Shown here: piece after piece, positions 9,166-17,455 of the stretch
Position numbering within the stretch: position 1 is the first letter of the stretch
Layout of the letters: the number at the start of each line of letters is the position of its first letter
NCBI GenBank assembly: GCA_028289365.1
Contig: JANQQM010000229.1
Span: 1-59,364, forward strand
Length of the DNA: 59,364 nucleotides
Direction of reading: 5' to 3'
DNA from: Salaquimonas sp.
Lineage (GTDB): Bacteria > Pseudomonadota > Alphaproteobacteria > Rhizobiales > Rhizobiaceae
Translations under genes and position numbers: made by a program
The notes under the pieces: generated by a model
What the model saw: only the letters and a program-made list of their open reading frames with translations
Databases searched by the model: none
What the model was told of the DNA's origin: nothing

Positions 9166-10008
9166 CTAGTTGCAATCATCGGATTCGAGAATTTCCAATG
9201 ACGACAACTGGCCGGCCAACGCGTAGTCGGGATAGCGAAGAAGAAGTTTTCGCGAAACCCCATTTCCATAAAGCAGGAAGGACGCCTCGTAAATCGGGAG
9301 GTTCTCCGCGGAAGCATCTGCCTTCTTGTCGTAGTAGGATATCGTTACCGGCCAGGCTTCGTCAGTCTTGAGTTTTTCGACTGCGTCGGTCGTCTCGCCG
9401 GAAAGAACCTCGTCGAATATCTTTGCTTTGCCGATGACACTTGAACTGGCTACAACCTCGTCGGCATCATCCGACCCGTCATAGACGCTATTCCTGACAA
9501 ATTGTTCGCCCTGCTGTGCCTGTTCAATCAGGTCAACCAGATGGGTAGATATGAACACGGCATCGGGCAGATTAAGTTCGCGATCAATCGGCTGGTTCAA
9601 CTCGACCTTTACGCCTTCCGGTGTCCGGCGCGCGGCGCCACCAACTGTGCGTTCGGGCATTTCGTCGACAAAGGTGCGCGTGAGAAAGTTGAACTCCTTG
9701 CCATCGGGGCTCTCATAGGTTGTCGTTCGCTGGTCGGTCTGATAGCTCCCCTCAGCTGTGGTGATATTGGTAACGAACCTGTACCGGACTGCCATGCCCT
9801 CACATTTGCCGCCTGTCACCTCGTAAACGATCCTGCCCTGCATCGCCTTGATGCCGGACCGTTCGCTCGCATCCTTCAAGGTGAGTTCATATATGGCGCG
9901 GTGCGGCGTTAGTAATCCAAACCCTGATGCAGATGCCGAAGCCATTGGTGTTGCCGCCATCATTGCAAGCGCTAATGACGCCAAGCCGCCCTGAACAATC
10001 AATTTCAT
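9166..10008 (-). CDS. eipB: EipB-like cell-envelope integrity protein (DUF1849)
   Basis: The start at 10008 has a GGAGA element 8-12 nt upstream; the longer in-frame ORF has none. The 280-residue product begins with a signal peptide (about 1-27, ending ...ASASA). The mature part shows LLTPHRAIYELTL and VYEVTGGKCEG. Cys69 and Cys279 match the conserved disulfide pair of Brucella EipB, whose length is the same. EipB is a periplasmic beta-spiral protein needed for envelope integrity and infection in Brucella. Here the likely role is periplasmic envelope maintenance. It is monocistronic, divergent from the glycerophosphodiesterase. Confidence 0.88.
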   Translation of the reverse strand: MKLIVQGGLASLALAMMAATPMASASASGFGLLTPHRAIYELTLKDASERSGIKAMQGRIVYEVTGGKCEGMAVRYRFVTNITTAEGSYQTDQRTTTYESPDGKEFNFLTRTFVDEMPERTVGGAARRTPEGVKVELNQPIDRELNLPDAVFISTHLVDLIEQAQQGEQFVRNSVYDGSDDADEVVASSSVIGKAKIFDEVLSGETTDAVEKLKTDEAWPVTISYYDKKADASAENLPIYEASFLLYGNGVSRKLLLRYPDYALAGQLSSLEILESDDCN

Positions 10009-10101
10009 TCTTTCAATTCTCCAACATGCATCCTGATGCACAGAACCTGTTACAAGGGTTTCGCAGATTTATGCATTCAACTCAATCAATTGTATGATGC
10101 A

Positions 10102-10136
10102 ACCAAATTTTGGTGTTAATTGAGCCAAAATTTATT
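10102..10136. repeat. Palindrome and partial repeat between eipB and the GDPD gene
   Basis: ACCAAA-T-TTTGGT (10102-10114) is a perfect inverted repeat around one central base, and CCAAAATTTA follows at about 10125. The site lies in the shared upstream region of two divergent genes, a typical place for an operator. No regulator can be assigned. Confidence 0.3.
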
Positions 10137-10189
10137 TCCCCGAATGGACGCAGCAAATTTTGCTTACCCAGAAACCTCGGAGCAACCAA

Positions 10190-10906
10190 TTGAACAAGAG
10201 ACCTTTGGATTGGCTTGTAAAGGACCCGATCGCGCATCGCGGGCTACATGACGAGTCGGAGGGGCGTATCGAAAACACCCTGTCGGCCGTCAAGGCAGCC
10301 GTGGATGCGGGTTACGCGATCGAAGTCGACCTGCAACTGTCGGGTGACGGCGTCCCCGTCGTCTTTCATGATTTCGCGTTAAAGCGCCTGACGGGTAAAG
10401 AAGGCAATGTGAATGAATTTACCGCGGCTCAACTCGGCGAGATGAAGATCGGCTCTACAGAAGACACTATTCCGACCCTTGAAGAACTGTTGCGGATCGT
10501 TGATGGCCGCAGTGGTCTTGTGCTCGAACTGAAGGGGCAGGACCCAGAAGCAGAAGAAGGATATGCGCGCGCTGTCACAGAACTATTGGCCGATTATCAG
10601 GGTCCTGTGGCCGTCATGTCCTTTGCACATTGGCTGGTTGAGGACCTCGATCGACAGGGAACAGATATTCCGATTGGATTGACCGCGGAAGGCGATGACA
10701 GCGCCTACCGGCAACACGCTGAAATCAATGATAAAATTGATTTTGATTTTCTTTCTTACGGGATCGAGGATTTGCCTAGTGATTTTGCCACTGAATTCAG
10801 ATCTGCAGGTAAGCCGGTCATAAGCTGGACGGTTAAATCGGAGGAAGCGGCAAAACACAGCGCAAAGCATGCAGATCAGATCACGTTTGAAGGTTTTTTG
10901 CCCTAA
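10190..10906 (+). CDS. Glycerophosphodiester phosphodiesterase family protein
   Basis: I prefer the TTG at 10190 as start, since GGAG lies 8 nt upstream; another TTG at 10160 has no such site. The 238-residue product has the GDPD catalytic set: AHRG near residue 15, RIENT, EVDLQLSGDGVPVVFHD, and LELKG. These residues bind the metal and act in hydrolysis of glycerophosphodiesters to glycerol-3-phosphate and an alcohol. There is no signal peptide, so it should be cytosolic. It probably salvages phospholipid head groups. The next gene, a COG3146 acyltransferase, starts 97 bp on. Confidence 0.88.
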   Translation: MNKRPLDWLVKDPIAHRGLHDESEGRIENTLSAVKAAVDAGYAIEVDLQLSGDGVPVVFHDFALKRLTGKEGNVNEFTAAQLGEMKIGSTEDTIPTLEELLRIVDGRSGLVLELKGQDPEAEEGYARAVTELLADYQGPVAVMSFAHWLVEDLDRQGTDIPIGLTAEGDDSAYRQHAEINDKIDFDFLSYGIEDLPSDFATEFRSAGKPVISWTVKSEEAAKHSAKHADQITFEGFLP

Positions 10907-11003
10907 GGCCGAAGCAAAAAAACATAAGCGCTTGCAATCGCCTGATGCAGCCATAATTGTTGCAGATAGGTAGTTTGACCGGCACAACGGAACAGCCGCT
11001 TAC

Positions 11004-12191
11004 ATGGTATCACCAATACAGATTCGAGTTGCGTCCTCCATGGATGAAGTCGACGCCGAGGCGTGGGACAGGCTTCTGACGGGGAGCGAGTCGGCAGGCG
11101 GCGGGTCCGAACACAATCTTCCAAATCCGTTTATGCGCCATGCTTTTCTGACTGCCCTGGAAAAAAGCGGTTCTGCGACGGTCAATACGGGATGGCTGGG
11201 GCAGCACCTGCTGCTTGAGGCAGGAAATGGGGAAGTCATCGGCGCCCTGCCCTGCTATCTGAAGAACCACAGCCAGGGGGAGTATGTCTTTGACCATGGC
11301 TGGGCAGACGCCTTTGAGCGTGCTGGCGGACGGTATTATCCCAAGCTTCAAAGCAGTGTTCCGTTCACACCAGCCACAGGGCCGAGATTGCTGGTTGCCG
11401 ATGATACCAATCAGGACCAAAACCGATTGGCTCTATTAAAGGGGCTGGAAGCATTGGGCGAACGGCATGGTGTTTCCTCGGCCCATGTCACCTTCATGAC
11501 AAAGCCGGAATGGGACCTTGCCGGCAAAGCGGGCTTCATGCAGAGGACCGACCAGCAATTTCACTGGTACAACGATAATTATAATGATTTCAAAGACTTC
11601 CTGGATGCATTATCATCCAGGAAACGCAAGAACATCCGCAAGGAACGCGACAATGCGCTGGCCCATTCGGGCATTTCGATCGACCGGTTGACCGGCGATG
11701 ACCTGACCGAGGCAGTCCTGGATCAGTTCTTCGAATTCTACATTGATACTGGCTCCCGAAAATGGGGACACCCCTATTTGACTCGGGAATTCTTTTCGCA
11801 AATCGTCAACGCGATGTCTGATCAGGTTGTGTTGATCATGGCCAAACGCAATGGCAATTACATAGCTGGTGCAATCAATTTTGTCGGCGGTGATTGTCTC
11901 TATGGCCGGCATTGGGGTTGCGTTGAGGATCATCCCTGCCTGCATTTTGAAGTCTGTTACTATCAGGCGATTGATTATGCGATCGAGAACCAGCTGGCCC
12001 GGGTTGAGGCTGGAGCACAGGGGGCACACAAGCTGGCGCGCGGTTATGTGCCTGTCACCACGCACTCAGCACACTGGATTGCGCATGCAGGTTTGCGGCG
12101 TGCGATCGAGGATTATCTCCAGCATGAACGCAAGCATGTGGAAATGGAGAGCGAAGCGCTACGCGAACATGCACCCTTCAGAAAGGCCTGA
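11004..12191 (+). CDS. GNAT-superfamily acyltransferase (DUF482/COG3146)
   Basis: The 395-residue protein shows the COG3146 features: an N-terminal LPNPFMRHAFLTALE-like motif, the FDHGWADAFERAGGRYYPKLQ stretch, a Lys/Arg-rich SRKRKNIRKER segment near 205-215, and GCVEDHPCLHFEVCYYQ near 315. Annotation pipelines call the family 'peptidogalycan biosynthesis protein' or FemAB-like, but no reaction has been proven. It carries no signal peptide. It lies between the GDPD and HIT genes, all on the plus strand, and may share a transcript with them. The exact substrate is unknown. Confidence 0.8.
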   Translation: MVSPIQIRVASSMDEVDAEAWDRLLTGSESAGGGSEHNLPNPFMRHAFLTALEKSGSATVNTGWLGQHLLLEAGNGEVIGALPCYLKNHSQGEYVFDHGWADAFERAGGRYYPKLQSSVPFTPATGPRLLVADDTNQDQNRLALLKGLEALGERHGVSSAHVTFMTKPEWDLAGKAGFMQRTDQQFHWYNDNYNDFKDFLDALSSRKRKNIRKERDNALAHSGISIDRLTGDDLTEAVLDQFFEFYIDTGSRKWGHPYLTREFFSQIVNAMSDQVVLIMAKRNGNYIAGAINFVGGDCLYGRHWGCVEDHPCLHFEVCYYQAIDYAIENQLARVEAGAQGAHKLARGYVPVTTHSAHWIAHAGLRRAIEDYLQHERKHVEMESEALREHAPFRKA

Positions 12192-12287
12192 GTGCCGCCA
12201 TCAGAAAACCAGGCGCTGCTTAGCTGTGGTGAAATCATTGAAAAACAGCTACTGAAGTAGAAACCGTTCGTGCAGGAGTAGCGTGCC

Positions 12288-12719
12288 GTGGAAGCTTATG
12301 ACCAGGAAAATGTATTTGCCAAAATTCTTCGAGGCGAGCTGCCTTGTCACAAGATCTATGAGGACGATGCCAATTTCGCGATCATGGATATCATGCCCCG
12401 AGGCGAAGGACATTGCCTTGTAATCCCGAAGGCGCCGGTCCGGAACCTGCTGGATGCTTCCGATGATGTTTTGGTGAAACTCTATCCTGCGATCGCAAAG
12501 GTGGCGCGCGCGGCCAAATCAGCATTCAATGCCGACGGGCTTACCATTCAACAATTCAACGAAGCGGCAGGCGGTCAAATCGTCTTTCACATGCATGTGC
12601 ATGTCATACCGCGGTTTGAGGGCGTGAAGTTAAGGCCCCATACCGGTGAAATGGAAGACAACGACATATTGGCAGCAGGCGCCGAAAAAATACGCCAGGC
12701 GCTGGCTGTAACAAGCTAA
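12288..12719 (+). CDS. HIT family nucleotide-binding hydrolase
   Basis: The GTG at 12288 follows an AGGAG ribosome binding site with 9 nt spacing and is the only reasonable start. The 143-residue protein ends in the histidine triad HMHVHVIPRF (His101, 103, 105) and has the usual VFAKILRGELP opening. HIT/HINT proteins hydrolyse nucleotide phosphoramidates or dinucleotide polyphosphates through a covalent nucleotidyl-histidine. The physiological substrate is unclear. It converges on the acidic protein gene, leaving only 12 bp between the stops. Confidence 0.92.
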   Translation: MEAYDQENVFAKILRGELPCHKIYEDDANFAIMDIMPRGEGHCLVIPKAPVRNLLDASDDVLVKLYPAIAKVARAAKSAFNADGLTIQQFNEAAGGQIVFHMHVHVIPRFEGVKLRPHTGEMEDNDILAAGAEKIRQALAVTS

Positions 12720-12731
12720 GATAAACGCAGC

Positions 12732-13256
12732 CTACTTGGCGCCCTTGGCGTCGTCTCCGAGGTCAGCATTTGCCAGATCCTCGTCGAGTTCGCGCATTGC
12801 CCGTATCAAAGCATCTTCCTCTTCGCCATCTTCCGCTGCATCCTCATTTTCAGAATGTGCTGAAGATCCGTTGGTCGGTGCTGCAGGCGGTATCAATGGC
12901 TCATCATCTGCCGTTGCCGCCTTGGACATTGTCGCGGTTTCATTTTCGAGCTGCTGAGCCAAGGCACGCGATAGATCGGAGACGTCGTCTTCCGATTTTG
13001 CTTCCTCGACCGTTTCCTCTGCTACTTCGACGACGACTTCAGTTGTAGTCTCTTCAGATGCTGCGGCAGGTTCTATGTCAGCTTCCGCGTCGTCGGTACC
13101 TTCGGCACCTTCGCCGTCATCCGAAGGGACACCCAATACCTCTTCCAGATCAGCGATCAGTGAGTCAAGCGATGTGGCAAGCTTGTAGTCGGCTGTTGCC
13201 GCTATCCGCTTACGCGCCTCGTCGCGCATATGTTTTAATTGTTCAAGCTGTTCCAT
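12732..13256 (-). CDS. Acidic low-complexity hypothetical protein
   Basis: A 174-residue protein with no family that I recognise. Residues 1-41 look like a folded helix (MEQLEQLKHMRDEARKRIAA...). The rest is strongly acidic, rich in Glu, Asp and Ala, and probably disordered, with a final helix-like patch (DALIRAMRELDEDLANADLG). A strong AGGAGG lies 4-9 nt before the ATG, so it should be well translated. It has no signal peptide or membrane segment. It lies next to clpA on the same strand, but about 295 bp downstream. Confidence 0.75.
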   Translation of the reverse strand: MEQLEQLKHMRDEARKRIAATADYKLATSLDSLIADLEEVLGVPSDDGEGAEGTDDAEADIEPAAASEETTTEVVVEVAEETVEEAKSEDDVSDLSRALAQQLENETATMSKAATADDEPLIPPAAPTNGSSAHSENEDAAEDGEEEDALIRAMRELDEDLANADLGDDAKGAK

Positions 13257-13522
13257 TAACGCCTCCTGAGCCGAAACGCGAAGTTCGACTTAATGGTATA
13301 AATAAAATTACGCTTGAATGCGAACTACTGTTTACTTGTCCACAATCAGCGACTGCCCTGGAATTAAGAGACGAATACATTACGCCCTGAACATATCCGA
13401 AACCCCACCACGCCAAACCATAGGGCAAGCAATTCCCGAATGCGATTCGTTTTTGGCTAAAGCATGTCGATAAAGTGACGAAATGCAGACTATCAACTGG
13501 TCACTTTCTCTGTTGTAGAAGT

Positions 13523-13554
13523 TGATCGGATGTCGATTCAACGACATCCGATCA
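13523..13554 (-). terminator. Perfect 13-bp hairpin at the clpA stop codon
   Basis: TGATCGGATGTCG (13523-13535) and its exact complement (13542-13554) surround a 6-nt loop. The clpA stop codon lies inside the stem. No U-tract follows on the minus strand (AACTTC comes next); on the plus strand ATGTTTTA follows. It may be a terminator, or a 3'-end stabilising structure for clpA mRNA. Confidence 0.5.
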
Positions 13555-15993
13555 TGTTTTAAGCGGAACTTTAGGCACAGATCCAACCGTCCCGTTGCCT
13601 TTGCCACCACCTTTTTTGTCGCCGCCGCGCGGCTTCGATTTGGGCGTGGATTTGGCCGCCGGTTTCGCTGCCTTCTTGGCTGCCGGACGCTTGGCCGGCT
13701 TTGCCGGTATTTTGTCCTCAATCGCCTCCAATTTAAGCGATTTCGTACCGTCTTTGTCGGTCTGAAGGGACACTTTTACCGTACCGCCACGCTGCAGTTT
13801 TCCGAACAATACTTCGTCTGCCAATGGCTTCTTGATGTGTTCCTGGATGACGCGCCCGAGCGGCCTTGCCCCCATGCGCTCATCAAAGCCCTTGCTGGCA
13901 AGCCAGGCAATAGCATCCTTGGACAGTTCGAAGGTCACGCCACGCTCTGACAATTGCGCCTCGAGCTGCATGATGAACTTCTCAACTACCTTGTGGATAA
14001 CAGGTGTCGGAAGCGTGTTGAACGGAATGATTGCATCCAACCGGTTCCTGAACTCCGGTGCAAACAGACGGTTGATCGCCTCTTCATCATCGCCGGTTCT
14101 CTTGGGGGAACCGAAGCCGATTGCCGCCTTCTGCATTTCGGAAGCGCCGGCATTCGTGGTCATGATGATGATCGTATTGCGGAAATCGACCTGCTTTCCA
14201 TTGTGATCGGTCAGCTTGCCATGGTCCATGACCTGCAGCAAAATGTTGAAGAGATCTGGATGTGCCTTCTCGATTTCATCAAGCAGCAGAACACTATGAG
14301 GATGCTGATCCACGCCATCGGTCAGTAGTCCGCCCTGATCGAATCCGACATAGCCTGGAGGCGCGCCGATCAGCCGTGAAACGGTATGGCGCTCCATATA
14401 TTCGGACATATCAAAGCGAAGCAGTTCGACACCCATCGAACTTGCAAGCTGACGGGCAACTTCCGTCTTGCCCACACCAGTTGGCCCGGAAAACAGATAG
14501 GCACCAATCGGCTTGTCGGGTTCACGAAGGCCGGCACGAGCCAGTTTGATCGAAGCGGTCAGCGCATCAATCGCATCCTGCTGTCCGAAGACAACGCGCT
14601 TGAGCTGCTCGTCGAGATTGGCAAGAACGACTGCATCATCCTTGGAAACGGTCTTTGGCGGAATGCGAGCCATCGTTGCAATTGTTGCCTCGATCTCCTT
14701 GATACCAATCGTTTTTTTCCGTTTCGATTCTGCCAGCAGCTTCTGTGAAGCGCCGGTTTCATCAACCACGTCAATTGCCTTGTCCGGCAGTTTTCTGTCG
14801 TTGATGTAGCGCGACGACAATTCGACCGCTGCCTTGATCGCATCACTTGTATATTTCACCTTGTGAAATTCCTCGAAATAGGGCTTGAGGCCCTTCATGA
14901 TTTCGATGGAATCATCAATGGTCGGCTCATGGACGTCGATCTTCTGGAATCGGCGAACCAGGGCGCGGTCCTTCTCGAAGAACTGCCTGTATTCCTTATA
15001 GGTTGTCGAACCAATACACCGGATCGTACCTGCTGAAAGGGCAGGTTTGAGCAGGTTGGAGGCATCCATGGCGCCGCCCGAGGTGGCACCGGCGCCGATG
15101 ACAGTGTGGATTTCGTCGATGAACATGATCGCGCCAGGCTGCTCTTCGACTTCCTTGATGACCTGTTTCAGGCGCTCTTCGAAATCACCCCGATACCGGG
15201 TTCCGGCCAAGAGTGTGCCCATGTCCAGCGCGTAAATGGTGCAGTCCTTCAGAACTTCGGGAACATCTTCTTCGACGATACGCTTTGCAAGACCTTCGGC
15301 GATTGCCGTCTTGCCGACGCCAGGATCACCTACATAAAGCGGATTGTTCTTCGACCTGCGGCAGAGAATCTGGATCGTACGATTGACCTCCTGCTCGCGG
15401 CCAATCAGCGGATCGATACGGCCCGATTTGGCTTTCTTGTTCAGATTGATGCAATAGGCGTCGAGCGCATCACCCTTGCCCTTCGGCTCGTCCTCGCCGA
15501 CCGCGGCCTGGTCATCCTCAATGCCGCGAACCGGCCGGCTTTCCGAACTACCGGGACGTTTTGCGATTCCATGGGAGATGTAATTGACCGCATCATAGCG
15601 GGTCATTTCCTGCTCTTGCAGGAAGTAGGCCGCATGGCTTTCGCGCTCGGCAAAAATCGCGACCAGAACATTGGCACCGGTCACTTCTTCGCGGCCTGAT
15701 GACTGAACATGAATCACGGCACGCTGAATGACGCGCTGGAATCCTGCCGTCGGCTTGGCGTCCTCGTCATAGTCGGTAACCAGATTTGCCAGCTCTGTAT
15801 CAATGTACTCAGTCAGTGCGCCGCGCAGCAGGTCGAGATCGACATTGCATGCGCGCATCACAGCGGCCGCATCCTGATCATCAATCAGGGCGAGCAGCAA
15901 ATGCTCAAGCGTCGCATATTCCTGTCCGCGTTCATTGGCGTAGGTCAGCGCCTTGTGCAGTGCCTTTTCGAGATTGTCAGTGAAAGAAGGCAA
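13552..15993 (-). CDS. clpA: ATP-dependent Clp protease ATP-binding subunit ClpA
   Basis: An 813-residue AAA+ unfoldase. It has an N-terminal Clp repeat domain (1-140), D1 with Walker A GDPGVGKT (222-229) and Walker B MFIDEIH, and D2 with GPTGVGKT (503-510) and LLLDEIE. The ClpP-docking loop IGF is at 625-627, so it should feed the ClpP peptidase. E. coli ClpA is about 758 residues; the extra length is mostly a basic Ala/Pro/Lys tail (761-813). The start is a TTG with GGAG 8 nt upstream. It lies 13 bp behind clpS and forms an operon with it. Together they degrade N-degron substrates and, in Caulobacter-like species, DnaA and other regulators. Confidence 0.97.
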   Translation of the reverse strand: MPSFTDNLEKALHKALTYANERGQEYATLEHLLLALIDDQDAAAVMRACNVDLDLLRGALTEYIDTELANLVTDYDEDAKPTAGFQRVIQRAVIHVQSSGREEVTGANVLVAIFAERESHAAYFLQEQEMTRYDAVNYISHGIAKRPGSSESRPVRGIEDDQAAVGEDEPKGKGDALDAYCINLNKKAKSGRIDPLIGREQEVNRTIQILCRRSKNNPLYVGDPGVGKTAIAEGLAKRIVEEDVPEVLKDCTIYALDMGTLLAGTRYRGDFEERLKQVIKEVEEQPGAIMFIDEIHTVIGAGATSGGAMDASNLLKPALSAGTIRCIGSTTYKEYRQFFEKDRALVRRFQKIDVHEPTIDDSIEIMKGLKPYFEEFHKVKYTSDAIKAAVELSSRYINDRKLPDKAIDVVDETGASQKLLAESKRKKTIGIKEIEATIATMARIPPKTVSKDDAVVLANLDEQLKRVVFGQQDAIDALTASIKLARAGLREPDKPIGAYLFSGPTGVGKTEVARQLASSMGVELLRFDMSEYMERHTVSRLIGAPPGYVGFDQGGLLTDGVDQHPHSVLLLDEIEKAHPDLFNILLQVMDHGKLTDHNGKQVDFRNTIIIMTTNAGASEMQKAAIGFGSPKRTGDDEEAINRLFAPEFRNRLDAIIPFNTLPTPVIHKVVEKFIMQLEAQLSERGVTFELSKDAIAWLASKGFDERMGARPLGRVIQEHIKKPLADEVLFGKLQRGGTVKVSLQTDKDGTKSLKLEAIEDKIPAKPAKRPAAKKAAKPAAKSTPKSKPRGGDKKGGGKGNGTVGSVPKVPLKT

Positions 15994-16006
15994 TTGGTTG
16001 CTCCGC

Positions 16007-16342
16007 TTATTTCTTTTCCATTACGCATTGAAGAGGGTGTTGGTGTTTTCTAGCAAAGTCCATCACTTGTGTTACCTTTGTCTCGGCAACTTCAAATGTA
16101 AAGACTCCGCACTCGCCAACGCCATGATTGTGTACATGCAACATAATTCTTGTGGCCTGCTCTCCAGACTTTGAAAAAAACCTCTCTAGAACATGGACCA
16201 CAAATTCCATCGGCGTAAAGTCATCATTGAGCAATAATACGCGATAAAGGCTCGGTTTTTTTGTCTTAGGCTTAACGCGCGTTGCTACACCGGTTCCTGA
16301 TGAACCGTCACTATCATCCGAATTGCGGTCCCTTTCTGCCAT
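16007..16342 (-). CDS. clpS: ATP-dependent Clp protease adaptor ClpS
   Basis: I use the ATG at 16342 ([15 protein letters not shown]), giving 111 residues. A variable acidic N-terminus of about 25 residues precedes the ClpS fold. Within the fold are [18 protein letters not shown] (the substrate pocket, with its Asn-Asp and Met gate) and [13 protein letters not shown] (the ClpA-binding face). ClpS delivers N-end-rule substrates to ClpA. It is the first gene of the clpS-clpA operon. A longer in-frame ORF upstream (to 16462) has no ClpS similarity and is disregarded. Confidence 0.95.
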   Translation of the reverse strand: MAERDRNSDDSDGSSGTGVATRVKPKTKKPSLYRVLLLNDDFTPMEFVVHVLERFFSKSGEQATRIMLHVHNHGVGECGVFTFEVAETKVTQVMDFARKHQHPLQCVMEKK

Positions 16343-16769
16343 GACGATTTCTGAGTCTATCTGGAATTGTGGCCCCAAAAGGTCGTTGCGAACAACATTG
16401 CCCGCTTGCAGGTCATGCAGACGGTCCAAATCGTTCCAAAACTTTACAACGTTCGATTTCACGTCTCGGTTCGCAGTTCCGTATTGTTTCCTTGTTTATC
16501 CCAGCCGCCATTCGGTCCAGGTTTGATAAAGTCCGGATTGACTTCATCCAACATCACCAACATCTCGGCAATTACGATTTAGCGCTGGCGCCGTGTCTCG
16601 AATGAACGATTATGTTGCCAGCTTGCGAAGCAGAGACGATTGGCGAGTCCTAATAATATACCATACAACATAGAAAGTGATTAAGTGATTTACACCCCCG
16701 AAATGCTGGCAATTCCGACAAAAAAACAAAAGCTGGAAAATTTGCCGCAGGAATGCCTTTTCATAGAAA
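16343..16769. other. Intergenic region upstream of clpS
   Basis: About 430 bp between clpS and the phasin terminator with no convincing gene on either strand. The part near 16640-16680 is AT-rich and promoter-like on the minus strand (TATATT, TATTAT), but no -35 box stands out. It probably contains the clpS promoter. I cannot place it. Confidence 0.3.
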
Positions 16770-16796
16770 AAGCCCGACGCAATTGCGCCGGGCTTC
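16766..16796 (-). terminator. Rho-independent terminator of the phasin gene
   Basis: AAGCCCG and CGGGCTT with inner CGC/GCG form an 11-position stem with one mismatch around AATT. On the minus strand it is followed by TTTTTCT. It lies 26 bp after the phasin stop codon. Confidence 0.88.
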
Positions 16797-16821
16797 AGCA
16801 AATAAATTCAGAAATTGAAAC

Positions 16822-17154
16822 TTATTTGGTTACCTTTTGAGCTGCTGCTTCAAAAGGCTTGTAGGATTCTTTGGCGATACTTGCATAAAGTTCACCGATC
16901 TTTGTTGCCTGGGAAACACATGATTCGTAGGTGTTTTTGGCGTAGTCGGCCTGCAGTTCAACTGCCTTTTCGATGCTCTTGGTAGCCATCAGCTTTTCGG
17001 CAACTGCTGAGGAAGTTTCAAACTGCTTCTTGGAGAAGTCAGCGGTTTCCTTAGCAATTTCCTGGAAGCCCTTGGTCAGGGTATTTACGCTTTTAACGGC
17101 AAGGTCGAAATTTTCCTGGCCTTGTTTCTGAATTGTTTCGAAGTTGTTCAACAT
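16822..17154 (-). CDS. Phasin family protein (polyhydroxyalkanoate granule-associated)
   Basis: A 110-residue, almost entirely alpha-helical protein with the phasin pattern: MLNNFETIQKQGQENFDLAVKSVNTLTKGFQEIAKE, SAVAEKLMATKSIEKAVELQ, YAKNTYESCVSQATKIGELY. Phasins coat polyhydroxyalkanoate granules, and some bind DNA or other storage bodies. No PHA synthase is in the window, so the link to PHB is from family knowledge. The gene is monocistronic, with its own strong terminator and an operator-rich promoter carrying TGCGCTGCAC repeats. A leader of about 90 nt is predicted. Confidence 0.9.
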   Translation of the reverse strand: MLNNFETIQKQGQENFDLAVKSVNTLTKGFQEIAKETADFSKKQFETSSAVAEKLMATKSIEKAVELQADYAKNTYESCVSQATKIGELYASIAKESYKPFEAAAQKVTK

Positions 17155-17254
17155 TGAGATAGCCTCTGGGTTTAGCTGATATGCATGTACTTGGGACGGA
17201 TAATTCAGCTTCCGTACACTGCAAATGTTCCAGGTACCGGAAGCTTGTGTCCGC

Positions 17255-17303
17255 TATTTATGTGCGCTGCACAATAATGTCAAGCATTTTTGTTGCGCTG
17301 CAC
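17255..17303 (-). promoter_or_regulatory. Phasin promoter with two TGCGCTGCAC operator repeats
   Basis: On the minus strand a consensus TTGACA (17278-17283) lies 17 bp before TAAATA (17255-17260). Two copies of TGCGCTGCAC (plus-strand reading, 17263-17272 and 17294-17303) are exactly 31 bp apart, about three helical turns. One copy fills the -35/-10 spacer; the other lies just upstream of -35. This geometry suits a repressor. The GC-rich, TGC-repeat sequence resembles reported PhaR sites in Alphaproteobacteria, but the assignment is inferred. Confidence 0.6.
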
Positions 17304-17455
17304 TATTTTTCTTAAAATTCGAATTAGTTGTTGAAAAGTTTCTTAGTCATAAACGGATTCGTAACCACAATCTCCTAGTCTGCCAGAAAATCGCCTGATT
17401 TACCGTGCAGGCACGTAACCACCTCCCAAGAGCGGGGATAAAACGGGGATTTGAT

